Source: Dehalococcoidia bacterium
Lineage (GTDB): Bacteria > Chloroflexota > Dehalococcoidia > Lucifugimonadales > SHYT01
Length of the DNA: 64,000 bases
Reading direction: 5' to 3'
NCBI GenBank assembly: GCA_009693045.1
Contig: SHXZ01000009.1
Span: 1 to 64,000, forward strand
Shown here: piece by piece, positions 43,606-52,190 of the stretch
Layout: each line of letters starts with the position of its first letter
Position numbering within the stretch: position 1 is the stretch's first letter
Notes under the pieces: generated by a model
What the model saw: the letters and a program-made list of their open reading frames with translations, nothing else
Database searches by the model: none
What the model was told of the DNA's origin: nothing
Program-made: the position numbers and the translations under genes

Positions 43606-44427
43606 TTGGCTCTGCTTGTCATGTTTCTCGTCCTTGTTGCGTGCGGTCCAACTCCTGCAAGCTCTCCAGCAGAAGTGAGCAGTTCTGATAACACACCTGC
43701 ATTGGACTGCTCGGGTTTCATGATGGTTTCTTCCAGTCGCGGCCAGGGCCCAGAGGAAATCCTTCGGTGCACGACTTTCACACAACGCGCGTATTGGCTG
43801 GGCAAGCGGCTGTCTGTGCGAAACGCACCTGACCTGTTCTTTGTTTCATCTTGGACCGAACCCGATGAGCAGCCCATCACTCTAAGCACGCGGCTTGTGC
43901 CGGTTTACCGCAGTGAACCTACAGGTCCGACAGGGCTGTATCTCATTGAATGGGCGCGGCCAGCCTGGAGCACTCGTATCGGCCAATTCACGGGCTATGC
44001 TGCCTCAACGGTACCAGGTGGTGGTCCTGTCAACTGGTGGCAACACCCTTGTGTTGAAAAAGAGGTGTACCGCGCAGCCAACGGCGCCGAGGTCCATCTC
44101 TTCAAGGCCCATCTGGTGAGCCTGATTTATATCTACCCCAAGACTGCCCAGGAAGTCGCACGGTGCCTTAGAGAACCAGTGGGCGCGGTTGGGGCTCATG
44201 TGTATTTTGAACGCACGGTCATTGAATTCTCGCTACAGCACAATGTGTCACCGGCTGGCCCTCCATCGGAGCCGAGGCCGAAGCCAATTCTGCCTGGAGA
44301 TCCTCCCGACCCTGTTCCCACACCTACGACCTATCCAACCCTGGTCCGGCATAGCGAGAATCCCAACAACAATGAAAACACTGCCCGATTTATTGCAGGC
44401 GCCCTACAGCCGTACGATGGCAAATGA
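43606..44427 (+). CDS. Lipoprotein of unknown function, N-terminus probably frameshifted
   Basis: About 270 residues. The visible start has ALLVMFLVLVACGPTPASS, a lipobox with Cys acylation site, but no basic N-terminal region and no ribosome site at the TTG. In another frame, GTG 43569 (GGAGGA upstream, overlapping the ygfZ stop) gives MRRGASRSLVTIV, a typical n-region that would join the hydrophobic part after a 1-base shift near 43606. The mature part has four spread Cys and ends Pro-rich. The family is unknown. Either a frameshift mutation, a sequence error or an unusual start. Confidence 0.55.
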   Translation: MALLVMFLVLVACGPTPASSPAEVSSSDNTPALDCSGFMMVSSSRGQGPEEILRCTTFTQRAYWLGKRLSVRNAPDLFFVSSWTEPDEQPITLSTRLVPVYRSEPTGPTGLYLIEWARPAWSTRIGQFTGYAASTVPGGGPVNWWQHPCVEKEVYRAANGAEVHLFKAHLVSLIYIYPKTAQEVARCLREPVGAVGAHVYFERTVIEFSLQHNVSPAGPPSEPRPKPILPGDPPDPVPTPTTYPTLVRHSENPNNNENTARFIAGALQPYDGK

Positions 44428-44543
44428 GTCGGAGGTGACGCACAGGAAGCCTCCGCTGGCCGCGCAGCTCTCCTGACGCTGCCGCGGAGCCGGAGGAGTA
44501 GGCAAGTCCTGCGCCGCAGCAGATGGAGGCTGCCCCAGCACTT

Positions 44544-44975
44544 CTACGCACCCGACCCTGTGCAAGCCGTGCCCGCCTCGGTCAGTTGAGCGCACACCCC
44601 GGCGGCTGGTGCGCAGCTACAGTCCTGCTCCCGGAGCAGCGTCTGTAGCTGCTTGCGCTGTCTGGTCAATGCCCGTAGTTGCACATCCACTTGCGCCGCA
44701 CGCTGCTCCACCGCCTTGGTGAGGGTTGGACAGGCGCTTTTGCCGCCTCGCTAGGCCTCCAGAGCGGGCTTGAGATCGTCTAGCCTCAACCCCGCGGCTA
44801 TTGCAGCGCGGATGAACCGGACCTCCTCAATTGTGCACCGCGCGTACCGCCGCAAGCCCGTGTGCGTCCGGGCAGGCCGGGTCAGAAGGCCTCGCGCCTC
44901 ATACAAGCGCAGGGCCTTCCGGCTTGCTCCGGTCAAGCGCTGGATATCCCCAGGAGACAGGTCCGTTGGCTCCAT
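44544..44975 (-). pseudogene. MerR-family metal regulator with an in-frame stop
   Basis: ATG 44975 starts a MerR helix-turn-helix (LSPGDIQRLTGASRKALRLY, EARGLLTRPARTHTGLRRY, then IAAGLRLDDLKPALEA). TAG at 44751-44753 ends it after 74 residues. The same frame continues ACPTLTKAVEQRAAQVDVQL, RALTRQRKQLQTLLREQ, then DCSC and ends at 44544, which is the dimerisation helix and Cys-containing metal site of a full regulator. One codon therefore separates it from an intact 143-residue protein. It lies 25 bases after the metallothionein-like gene. Confidence 0.8.
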
Positions 44976-45000
44976 CGCGTGTGCTCATAGCGCCAAGCCC

Positions 45001-45190
45001 CTAGACGGAGCAGTTCCCACAACCACAGCAGTCAGGCTCACACGGGCAATCGCAGGGGCAATCAGAACGCTCCGCCGTTGCCTGCCCGGCCTGCCTCCAG
45101 TGCCCCGTCGGGACGGGGCCTCAATGCCAGGAGATTGGATAGACGGACGCTGCTGCTCGGACCGCTGTCGAGCGTAGTGGTCGTAGCCAT
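45001..45190 (-). pseudogene. Metallothionein-like Cys-rich protein gene with a one-base frameshift
   Basis: ATG 45190 with a strong GCAGGAGG site encodes MATTTTLDSGPSSS and about 40 residues to GGAF, then TGA. One base on, the frame reads DCPCDCPCEPDCCGCGNC-SV and stops at 45001-45003: eight Cys in 20 residues. Removing one T at the junction (near GCGTTCTGAT) joins both into a protein of about 62 residues. It would bind Cd, Zn or Hg. It precedes a MerR-type gene on the same strand. Confidence 0.7.
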
Positions 45191-45222
45191 GAGTTCCTCC
45201 TGCTTGCCGAGATGCCACCAGG

Positions 45223-46125
45223 CTAGACCCGGCCCCTGGGGCCGATGTCAAGGGCCACGGCCCCCCCCGCTGCCATCGCCTGCTCCTCCGCGTGGTACGA
45301 GCTGCGCACCAGCGGCCCAGACGCCACGTGCCTGAACCCCATCCTCATCCCCTCCTCCCGCAGCGCCGCGAACTCGTCCGGGTGGTAGTGCCGCTGCATC
45401 GGCGCGTGCACCGGCGACGGTCGCAAGTACTGCCCGACCGTCAGCAGCCTCACCCCCACCGACCGCAGGTCGCGCATCGTCTGGAGCACCTCCTCCGTCT
45501 CCTCACCCAGTCCAACCATCATCCCCGACTTGGTCGGAATGTGCGGTGCAATTTCAGCCGCGCGACGCAGCAGTTCCAGTGAACGGCGGTAGTCGCCCTT
45601 AGGCCGCACCTGCTTGAAGATCCGCTCCGCCGTTTCGATGTTGTGGTTGAGCACCGCCGGGCCGGCATCCAGCACCGTCTTCAGGCCGTCGCGTCGGCCC
45701 GTCAGGTCAGGGATCAGCACCTCCACCTGGCACGACGGCGCCCGCTCCCGCACCTTGACGATGCACTGCGCGAAAAGTCCCGCGCCGCCGTCCGGCAGGT
45801 CGTCTCGCGTGACCGAGGTGATGACGCAGTAGCGGAGGTTCAGCCGCTCCACCGCCTGCGCCAGGCGCTCCGGCTCGTCCAGATCAAGCCCCAGCGGGCG
45901 GCCCGTCTTCACCGCGCAGTAGTGGCAGCGCCAGGTGCACAGGTCGCCCAGGATCATAAACGTGGCGCTGCGCCGCTCCCAGCACTCGCCAATGTTCGGG
46001 CAGTGCGCCTCTTCACACACCGTGTGGAGCCCGCTCTGGCGCAGCAAGGCGCGCAGCTCAAGGTAGTTCGGCCCTTCCGGCATCTTGACCTTGAGCCATT
46101 CGGGATGCCGCCGCGCGACGACCAT
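45223..46125 (-). CDS. lipA: Lipoyl synthase
   Basis: A 300-residue radical SAM enzyme with two 4Fe-4S clusters: auxiliary cluster CEEAHCPNIGEC, radical SAM cluster CTWRCHYCAV, and the C-terminal RSSYHAEE with the conserved Ser ligand. It inserts sulfur into octanoyl groups. ATG 46125 is chosen: GGAGG is 5 bases upstream and the family begins with RRHPEWLKVKMPEG; a long upstream in-frame extension crosses a repeat. No lipB or lplA is in the window. Confidence 0.95.
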   Translation of the reverse strand: MVVARRHPEWLKVKMPEGPNYLELRALLRQSGLHTVCEEAHCPNIGECWERRSATFMILGDLCTWRCHYCAVKTGRPLGLDLDEPERLAQAVERLNLRYCVITSVTRDDLPDGGAGLFAQCIVKVRERAPSCQVEVLIPDLTGRRDGLKTVLDAGPAVLNHNIETAERIFKQVRPKGDYRRSLELLRRAAEIAPHIPTKSGMMVGLGEETEEVLQTMRDLRSVGVRLLTVGQYLRPSPVHAPMQRHYHPDEFAALREEGMRMGFRHVASGPLVRSSYHAEEQAMAAGGAVALDIGPRGRV

Positions 46126-46637
46126 CGCTTCCTCCACTTCCGATGATAGCAAATCGGCGCGAAGTTCTCTCGCGTTTCCCCGTCCCTTTATGGGCGAGGG
46201 TGAGGGTGAAACCTCGCGCCGTCCACCACGACCGATCAAGGAGTTACGTGGCAAAGCCAAGCGATGGAGAGGGGGCAGAGCCTGCCCCGAGTAAGCCGGA
46301 TCTCTGAGCGTGGTGAATGGGGTAGCCGAGGGGTGTGAGGTTGGCGGGGCTGGGCGTCCTTCGGTCTTCAACACGAGCGCGAGAGGACTGCCACGTGGTT
46401 CTCTCGCGTTGATGTCGCTATGCCTTCCTGGTGCTGTAGCCGTCCACTACATTCCGCATCTCCATGCGATGGAGCGGGGCTAGGGGTGAGGTTGGGGCGG
46501 TTGGGCGGGGCGCCTTCCTTCCCCACGAGCGCCAGACGACGACCCCGTCGCAGGCTTGCCAGGGCTGGCGCGGGCTGCCGTACAATGGAACAGTACCATC
46601 ATAACCTTGGCCGCAGGCCAGTTCCATAGGTGCAAGC
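46126..46637. other. Intergenic region with CCCTCTCC-family repeats
   Basis: No gene is seen. Palindromic repeats lie at 46176-46212 and 46452-46492, and two degenerate direct repeats of about 55 bp start at 46332 and 46486. A TTGCCA (46556) and TACAAT (46581) pair with a long 19-bp spacer may serve the channel gene. Confidence 0.55.
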
Positions 46638-47810
46638 ATGATTCCTGACTTTGCCAGAGGTTCGCCAGCCTGGGAGGCCCTGTTCGCCGCCATCGTGTTC
46701 GGCGCATCCATCCTCGTCGCGCTGCTCCTCCATCCGGCGCTGACGCGGGTGGTCAAGGCCTTCACGGCGAAGACCAAGACAACGCTGGACGACCTGCTGC
46801 TGGAGGCTGTCACCCGGCCCCTGTTCCTGTTCATCCTGGTTCAAGGCTTCTTCTTGGCCCTCACCACCACCACGTTCCTAGACCGGTGGCAGGTTGGCGT
46901 CAACAAGGCGTGGGTGGTGTTCGCCGGAGGCGTTGTCATTTACGGCCTCCAGCGCGTCATCGTCGCCGTCCTCAAGTGGTACGCGGCCGAGTTGGCCGCC
47001 AAGACCAAGGGCCGGCTTGACGAAAAGCTCACGCCCCTTATACGGCGTTTCCTCATCGTCGTCGTGTACGCCATCGGCGGCCTGCTCATCTTGGACAACA
47101 TCGGCGTGGAGCTTAGCCCGCTGCTCGCCGGCCTCGGCCTGGGTGGCTTGGCGGTGGCCCTCGCCCTCCAGCCCACTCTCAGCAACCTCATCGCCAGTGC
47201 CTTCATGGTGGCCGACGGCAGCCTCGCCGTCGGCGAGTTCATTGAGGTCCAGGGCGGGCCAAGCGGCGCCGTCGTGGACGTGGGATGGCGCAGCACCAAA
47301 ATCCGGACCGCGACCGACAATCTGGTCGTCATCCCGAATAGCAAGCTCGCGGACAGCATTGTCACCAACCTCTCCCAGCCTACACCGGACATGAACATCT
47401 GGTTGAACTGCGGCGTCTCCTACGAAAGCGACCTTGACCGCGTTCAGGCCGTCGCGCTGGATGAGGTCAAGAGCATCTCCCACGACCTTCCAGAAGATGT
47501 GGTGGACAAGGCCTTCGCGCCGGTCATCTATTTCCGCGAGTTCGGCGAGTCTAACATCACCTTTCTCGTGGTCATGCGCGCCAGAAACCGTCCGAGCACC
47601 TTCACCGTCCAGCACGAGATGGTCAAGCGTCTGCACGCTCGGTTCGCCAAAGAAGGCATTGAGATCAGCTACCCGGTGCGCAAGCTCGTGCTGTTGCGAG
47701 AGGACGGCGCCAAGCCCCTCGAATTATTGAGAACTTCCCAGGAAAGTGCCTCCCGCGCCCCCCGTCATGCGGCGGAGGGCGCCGATGGCGGCGCCAACCC
47801 GCGGACGTAA
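46638..47810 (+). CDS. MscS-family mechanosensitive channel
   Basis: A 390-residue protein with about four N-terminal membrane helices and a pore helix plus beta domain: LLAGLGLGGLAVALALQPTL followed by SNLIASAFMVADGSLAVGE, then VGWRSTKIRTATDNLVVIPN. A C-terminal alpha-beta domain (about 255-350) and a short disordered tail (EGADGGANP) complete it. It opens under membrane tension to release solutes. The ribosome site is weak. It is a single gene. Confidence 0.9.
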   Translation: MIPDFARGSPAWEALFAAIVFGASILVALLLHPALTRVVKAFTAKTKTTLDDLLLEAVTRPLFLFILVQGFFLALTTTTFLDRWQVGVNKAWVVFAGGVVIYGLQRVIVAVLKWYAAELAAKTKGRLDEKLTPLIRRFLIVVVYAIGGLLILDNIGVELSPLLAGLGLGGLAVALALQPTLSNLIASAFMVADGSLAVGEFIEVQGGPSGAVVDVGWRSTKIRTATDNLVVIPNSKLADSIVTNLSQPTPDMNIWLNCGVSYESDLDRVQAVALDEVKSISHDLPEDVVDKAFAPVIYFREFGESNITFLVVMRARNRPSTFTVQHEMVKRLHARFAKEGIEISYPVRKLVLLREDGAKPLELLRTSQESASRAPRHAAEGADGGANPRT

Positions 47811-47885
47811 GTGCGTCCCCTAGCTCGGGGTGCTGACGCCGCTTTCTCCCGCCAGGGCCTTTTTGTTATCGTTCCGATTCCACTG

Positions 47886-47920
47886 GCATTCCGAGCGGAG
47901 CGAGGAATCTCCCCAGCTAT
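47886..47920. repeat. CATTCTGAG-family dispersed repeat
   Basis: GCATTCCGAGCGGAGCGAGG followed by AATCTCCCC, as at 24696 and 61258. Confidence 0.65.
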
Positions 47921-48027
47921 GGGGGCGGCAAGGTAACGAGATGCGATTCCGAAGTTCGGTGAGCGGTTTGCTAGGAGCGAACAGACCCCGCCACCGCCGT
48001 GCTCTCGTTTCCGTCCTTCACCTTCCC

Positions 48028-48036
48028 TGATACAAT
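48028..48036 (+). promoter_or_regulatory. Extended -10 promoter of gltX, probably leaderless
   Basis: TGATACAAT ends 9 bases before ATG 48046, the same spacing as at surE. No ribosome site fits between. Confidence 0.6.
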
Positions 48037-48045
48037 AGCCGAGCC

Positions 48046-49542
48046 ATGAATCACACTGTCCGCGTCCGCTACGCGCCAAGTCCCACCGGCGAGCCGCACC
48101 TCGGCAACATCCGCACCGCGCTGTTCAACTGGCTCTACGCTCGCGGTCAGGGCGGCAGCTTCATCGTGCGCGTTGAGGACACCGACCAGGAGCGCCTCGT
48201 CCCGGGAGCGCTCAACTCCATCCTGGACGCCTTGCTCTGGCTCGGTCTGGACTGGGACGAAGGTCCCACCGACGACGGCAAGGGCAACAAGGGCGCTTTT
48301 GGCCCCTACTTCCAGTCCCAGCGCCTGCCCCTATACCACCAGCACACCGAGCGCCTGGTGGCCTCCGGCTCCGCCTACCGCTGCTTCTGCTCCTCAGCGC
48401 GCCTTGACGCTATTCGCCGCGCCCAGCAGCAGCAGAAGCTCCCCCCCGGCTACGACCGCCTCTGCCGCGACATGCCCGAGGACGAGCGCCGCCGCCGGCT
48501 GGACTCGGGCGAGCCCAGCGTCGTGCGCTTCCGCGTCCCGCTTGAAGGTGCCACTACCGTCCACGACATCGTGCGCGGCGAGGTCACCTGGGAGAACCGC
48601 CTGCTGGACGACTTCATCATCCTCAAGTCGGACACGTTCCCCACCTACCACCTGGCGAGCGTCGTGGACGACCACGTCATGCAAATCTCCCACGTCATGC
48701 GCGCCGAGGAGTGGCTGCCCAGCACGCCGCGCCACCTCATGCTCTACTACGCCCTCGGCTGGGCGCCGCCAAAGTTCGCCCACCTGCCGATGATCCTCGG
48801 CGCCGACCGCTCCAAGCTCTCAAAACGCCACGGCGCAACCTCGGTGCTTGAGTACCGGACGCAGGGCTTCCTGCCCGATGCGCTCCTCAACTTCCTCACC
48901 CTGCTCGGCTGGTCCCTGGACGACAAGACCGACGTCATCTCCCGCGCCGACCTCGTGCGCCACTTCAGCCTTGACCGCATCACCAAGGCCGCCGCCATCT
49001 TCAACGCCGAAAAGCTCACTTGGATGAACGGCGTCTACGTCCGCGCCATGAGCCCGCAGGCCCTCGCAGAGCAGATGCTGCCCTTCCTTGAGCGCCAGGA
49101 AGCTGACGGCGGCCTTCCAAATGACATACCCATGCCCCTGGACCGGAGCTACCTCCTCCGCATTGTTCCGCTGGTCCAGGAGCGCCTCAAGCTCCTCTCC
49201 GAGTCCGCGGAGCTCACCGGCTTCTTCTTCCAGGAGCACTTGGCTTACGACGCCTCGCTCCTTGTGCAAAAGGGGATGGATGCCGCCGCTACAGCGAACG
49301 CCCTCCGGCAGTCCAGCCAGCGCCTTGCCGCCCTGTCCTCCTGGGATACCGCAACTCTGGAAGCGCTCTTCAGGCCGCTTGCCGACGAGCTGGGCATCAA
49401 GACCGGTCAGCTCTTCGGCGCGGTCCGCGTCGCTGTCACCGGCCGCACGGCCACGCCGCCGCTCTTCCAGACCATGGAGGCCCTCGGCAAGGAGCGCTGC
49501 ATGGCCCGCATCGCCCTTGCGATTGACAGCCTCAAGCCATAG
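48046..49542 (+). CDS. gltX: Glutamyl-tRNA synthetase
   Basis: A 498-residue class I synthetase. HIGH region RYAPSPTGEPHLGNIRTALF, the VEDTDQERLVPGAL segment, and KMSKS as RSKLSKRHGATSV are present; the C-terminal anticodon-binding domain spans about 340-498. The start is fixed by the family N-terminus. There is no ribosome site, and the promoter -10 sits 9 bases upstream. It charges tRNA-Glu and, if GatCAB is present, tRNA-Gln. Confidence 0.96.
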   Translation: MNHTVRVRYAPSPTGEPHLGNIRTALFNWLYARGQGGSFIVRVEDTDQERLVPGALNSILDALLWLGLDWDEGPTDDGKGNKGAFGPYFQSQRLPLYHQHTERLVASGSAYRCFCSSARLDAIRRAQQQQKLPPGYDRLCRDMPEDERRRRLDSGEPSVVRFRVPLEGATTVHDIVRGEVTWENRLLDDFIILKSDTFPTYHLASVVDDHVMQISHVMRAEEWLPSTPRHLMLYYALGWAPPKFAHLPMILGADRSKLSKRHGATSVLEYRTQGFLPDALLNFLTLLGWSLDDKTDVISRADLVRHFSLDRITKAAAIFNAEKLTWMNGVYVRAMSPQALAEQMLPFLERQEADGGLPNDIPMPLDRSYLLRIVPLVQERLKLLSESAELTGFFFQEHLAYDASLLVQKGMDAAATANALRQSSQRLAALSSWDTATLEALFRPLADELGIKTGQLFGAVRVAVTGRTATPPLFQTMEALGKERCMARIALAIDSLKP

Positions 49543-49730
49543 GGGTATCGTCTGCGGTGTTCCACCTGCTCGGCCAAACGCTCCAGCGAGGTCTTGGAAC
49601 GTGAAGCGAATGTCCACCCTGCGCAACGCTATCACGGTCGGCGACGTAGGTCGTGCTCGGCCCGTCGGCTTGACCTGCGCCTGTACCTGTCGCTGCGCGT
49701 GTTGTGCGGCGGTGAAATAAGTTCCAAAAC

Positions 49731-49762
49731 ATGAGTCCGGTTGCGCAAGCAGCCGGACTCAT
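49731..49762 (+). terminator. Hairpin downstream of gltX
   Basis: ATGAGTCCGG (49731-49740) pairs with CCGGACTCAT (49753-49762); the loop contains a small TTGCGCAA palindrome. Confidence 0.6.
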
Positions 49763-49876
49763 TCGTTGTGAAGGGAACGTGGGAAGCAGTCCACCAAATC
49801 CTTCTCCCCTGGCGGGAGAAGGTTGGGATGAGGGGGAGAGCAATGGTTGGACCGGCCTTCGCAGGAGGCAAGACGC

Positions 49877-50713
49877 ATGCCCACCTATGAGCCGTTTGCG
49901 CTCATTGCCCTTGGGGTCTTTACCGGGGCCTACGGCGTCATCATCGGCGCGGGCGGCGGCTTTGTGCTCGGCCCTCTGCTCATCCTCATTTGGGGGCTTG
50001 ATCCGGCGCTTGCGGTCGGCACCAGCCTCACTGTCGTCTTCGTCACCGCAATCTCCGGCGCGTTGGGATATTGGCGCGCCAAGACGGTGGACTACCGCAG
50101 CGGCGTGCTCTTCGCCATCGCCGCCCTGCCCGGGTCCGTGCTGGGCGCTCTGGCCGTAACGAAGGTGTCGGGAAGCTTTATCCAGATTTCGTTCGGCGCG
50201 CTGCTCTTTCTGATTGCAAGCTACATGGCCTTGCGGCCCCAAGGGGCGGGCCGGCCTCGTGAGGCCGCGGGCGTTCCACATGAGCACTCCGACCACGTCA
50301 CGCGCACGGTGGTGACCGCCCACGGCGACCGGTACGAGTACACCTTCCACGAGCGGTGGGCGGTCGGAGTCAACGTTCTGTTTGGCGTCCTCTCCAGCTT
50401 CTTTGGCATTGGCGGCGGTCTCATCCGCGTGCCTGTCCTGGTATACTGCTTCGGCTTTCCCATCGCCATCGCCTCGGCCACATCCATCTTCTCCATGGCC
50501 CTCTACACCGGCGTCGGAGTCATAAGCCACACGGCGCTGGGCAACATTGACCCCTGGGTGCTGCTGTTCACGGGCATCGGGGTTATCGGGGGCGCGCAGC
50601 TTGGCGTGCGCATTGCGCCGAGGTTACGCCAGGGCGCGGTGCTCCGGTTGCTGGCGCTGGGCTTGGCGGTCACCGGCGTCTGGCTCGTCCTGAACGGCGC
50701 GCACGTGGTCTAA
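49877..50713 (+). CDS. TauE/SafE-family permease, copy 1
   Basis: A 278-residue membrane protein with about 8 helices in two halves. Each half starts with a glycine-rich motif: GVIIGAGGGFVLGPLLILIW and FGIGGGLIRVPVL. A soluble loop (about 125-160) with His-rich segment VPHEHSDHVT and HGDRYEYTFHERW joins the halves. The family exports or imports sulfite, sulfonates or other anions. GGAGG is 8 bases before ATG 49877. The next gene is a clear paralogue. Confidence 0.85.
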   Translation: MPTYEPFALIALGVFTGAYGVIIGAGGGFVLGPLLILIWGLDPALAVGTSLTVVFVTAISGALGYWRAKTVDYRSGVLFAIAALPGSVLGALAVTKVSGSFIQISFGALLFLIASYMALRPQGAGRPREAAGVPHEHSDHVTRTVVTAHGDRYEYTFHERWAVGVNVLFGVLSSFFGIGGGLIRVPVLVYCFGFPIAIASATSIFSMALYTGVGVISHTALGNIDPWVLLFTGIGVIGGAQLGVRIAPRLRQGAVLRLLALGLAVTGVWLVLNGAHVV

Positions 50714-50840
50714 TGGAGGCCGTCGACTCAACTCCGAGCGCGAACGACAACCAGCCATGACAGTTGACGGCTGCGACCGTTCCGAGTAGCGTCCGCAGCG
50801 CGCAGGTGGAGCCTGGCGCAGTCTCGCAGGATTGAAGGGT

Positions 50841-51674
50841 ATGCCCATTTATGAGCCATTCGCGCTGATAGCCCTTGGGGTTATTACGGGCACCTATGGC
50901 GTCATCATCGGGGCTGGAGGCGGGTTTATCTTGGGGCCAATGCTCATCCTCGTCTGGGGGCTATCGCCGGCCGCGGCGGTGGGCACCAGCACCGCTTCCG
51001 TGCTCATTACGGCTCTTTCGGGTGCGCAGGGGTACACGCGGGCGAGGGTTATTGACTACCGCAGCGGGATCCTGTTCGGGATCGCGGGGATCCCAGGAGC
51101 AGCGCTCGGAGCGTTTGCCGTGGCCAAAGCGCCCGGCGGCGCCGTGCAGGTGAGCATGGGCGCGATGCTGCTGGCTACGGCGCTGTATATGGCGGCGCGG
51201 CCGGTGCAAAAGCCCTCGGCGTCAAAGGTTGCAGCAGGAGTGCGGACGGCCCGCAAGGCTTCACGCACCATCGTGACGGCCGGCGGGCAGCGGCACGCTT
51301 ACTCGTTCAGCGAGCCGCGGGCCATCGCGGTCAACGCGGTGCTGGGCGTCGTCTCCACATTCTTCGGCATCGGCGGCGGGTTGATGCGCGTGCCGGTGCT
51401 GACGCACGCGTTCGGCTTCCCCGTCCGCGTAGCCGTGGCCACTTCGGTGCTGGCCATGATCCCGGTCGCTGCCGTGGGCACGGCGACGCACGCGACGTTC
51501 GGCAACATCCGTTGGCCGCTCCTCCTGTTCGCCGGGATCGGTGTGGTGGTTGGCGGCCAGCTTGGCGCCTCCATCGCTCCCAAGCTTCGCCAGGCGGCCA
51601 TCATCCGGATGCTGGCGGGCGGCATGGGCATCACGGGCATCTGGCTCATCGTGAAGGGTGCCGGGTGGGTCTAG
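50841..51674 (+). CDS. TauE/SafE-family permease, copy 2
   Basis: A 277-residue paralogue of the previous gene, about 50 % identical by eye, with the same opening MPIYEPFALIALG and glycine motifs GVIIGAGGGFILGPMLILVW and FGIGGGLMRVPVL. The mid loop differs (ARKASRTIVTAGGQRHAYSF) and lacks the His-rich part. It starts 127 bases after copy 1. Two tandem copies may form a heterodimer or have split substrates; neither is shown. ATG 50841 is used; a TTG at 50832 is an alternative. Confidence 0.84.
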   Translation: MPIYEPFALIALGVITGTYGVIIGAGGGFILGPMLILVWGLSPAAAVGTSTASVLITALSGAQGYTRARVIDYRSGILFGIAGIPGAALGAFAVAKAPGGAVQVSMGAMLLATALYMAARPVQKPSASKVAAGVRTARKASRTIVTAGGQRHAYSFSEPRAIAVNAVLGVVSTFFGIGGGLMRVPVLTHAFGFPVRVAVATSVLAMIPVAAVGTATHATFGNIRWPLLLFAGIGVVVGGQLGASIAPKLRQAAIIRMLAGGMGITGIWLIVKGAGWV

Positions 51675-51771
51675 CCTTTGCCGCGACGGAGCCCTCCAGG
51701 TTGCGCTAAACTACGTGCGTGGGGTCGCCCACGTTTCGCACTCCAATGCCAAGCAAGCGGAGGGGAGCACG

Positions 51772-52044
51772 ATGCGCCTGTACTGGCGGGAACACCGGAT
51801 CGGACAGAAGTTGGTTCTTCAGGGTGACGACAACTCCGAGGAGGAGCTGGGCGCCGTCCGCAAGACCCCGCGCGGCTACGATGCCCTCGCCCGCGCTCTG
51901 GGCTACGACCCCGGCCGCGCCGCCAAGGGCCTCGCCTCGGTTGAAGAGGCCAAGCAATTCGTGGAGTCCTTTACGCCCTGGGACCTCTTTGATGGCGCCG
52001 CTGACCTCGCCGTGGAGCCGGATGTGGAGCCCGCGAAGCCGTGA
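51772..52044 (+). CDS. Small hypothetical acidic protein
   Basis: A 90-residue protein starting MRLYWREHRIGQKLVLQGDD with GGAGGGGAG upstream. It is acidic toward the C-terminus (DLFDGAADLAVEPDVEPAKP). No family is recognised and no Cys or membrane helix is present. The strong ribosome site and the strong terminator after it support a real gene. Confidence 0.6.
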   Translation: MRLYWREHRIGQKLVLQGDDNSEEELGAVRKTPRGYDALARALGYDPGRAAKGLASVEEAKQFVESFTPWDLFDGAADLAVEPDVEPAKP

Positions 52045-52068
52045 AGTGCGCGACAACAAGGTGGTGCA

Positions 52069-52107
52069 AATGATGAGGGGCGGGTCTCTGACCCGCCCCT
52101 CATCATT
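52069..52107. terminator. Perfect 18-bp bidirectional hairpin
   Basis: Arms 52069-52086 and 52090-52107 with a 3-base loop, between convergent genes. Confidence 0.8.
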
Positions 52108-52153
52108 ACCTTTCTGCCGAGCGTCCTCACGCTATTGAAAACCAGGTTCCAAG

Positions 52154-52190
52154 CGGCGAGAAGGGTGCAGGGGCTGGCCCCTGCCTTACG
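52154..52190. repeat. Dispersed 3'-end hairpin repeat, copy 2
   Basis: Near-identical to 16918-16953; here CTGGCCCCTGCC makes the hairpin perfect. It again overlaps the 3' end of a minus-strand gene. Confidence 0.7.

Noticed and set aside
45001..45190. Programmed +1 frameshift of the RF2 type in the metallothionein-like gene
   Set aside because: The codon before the stop is TTC, whose tRNA would not re-pair after a +1 slip, and no internal SD is placed 3 bases upstream; the neighbouring merR lesion favours decay. Kept only as a remark.
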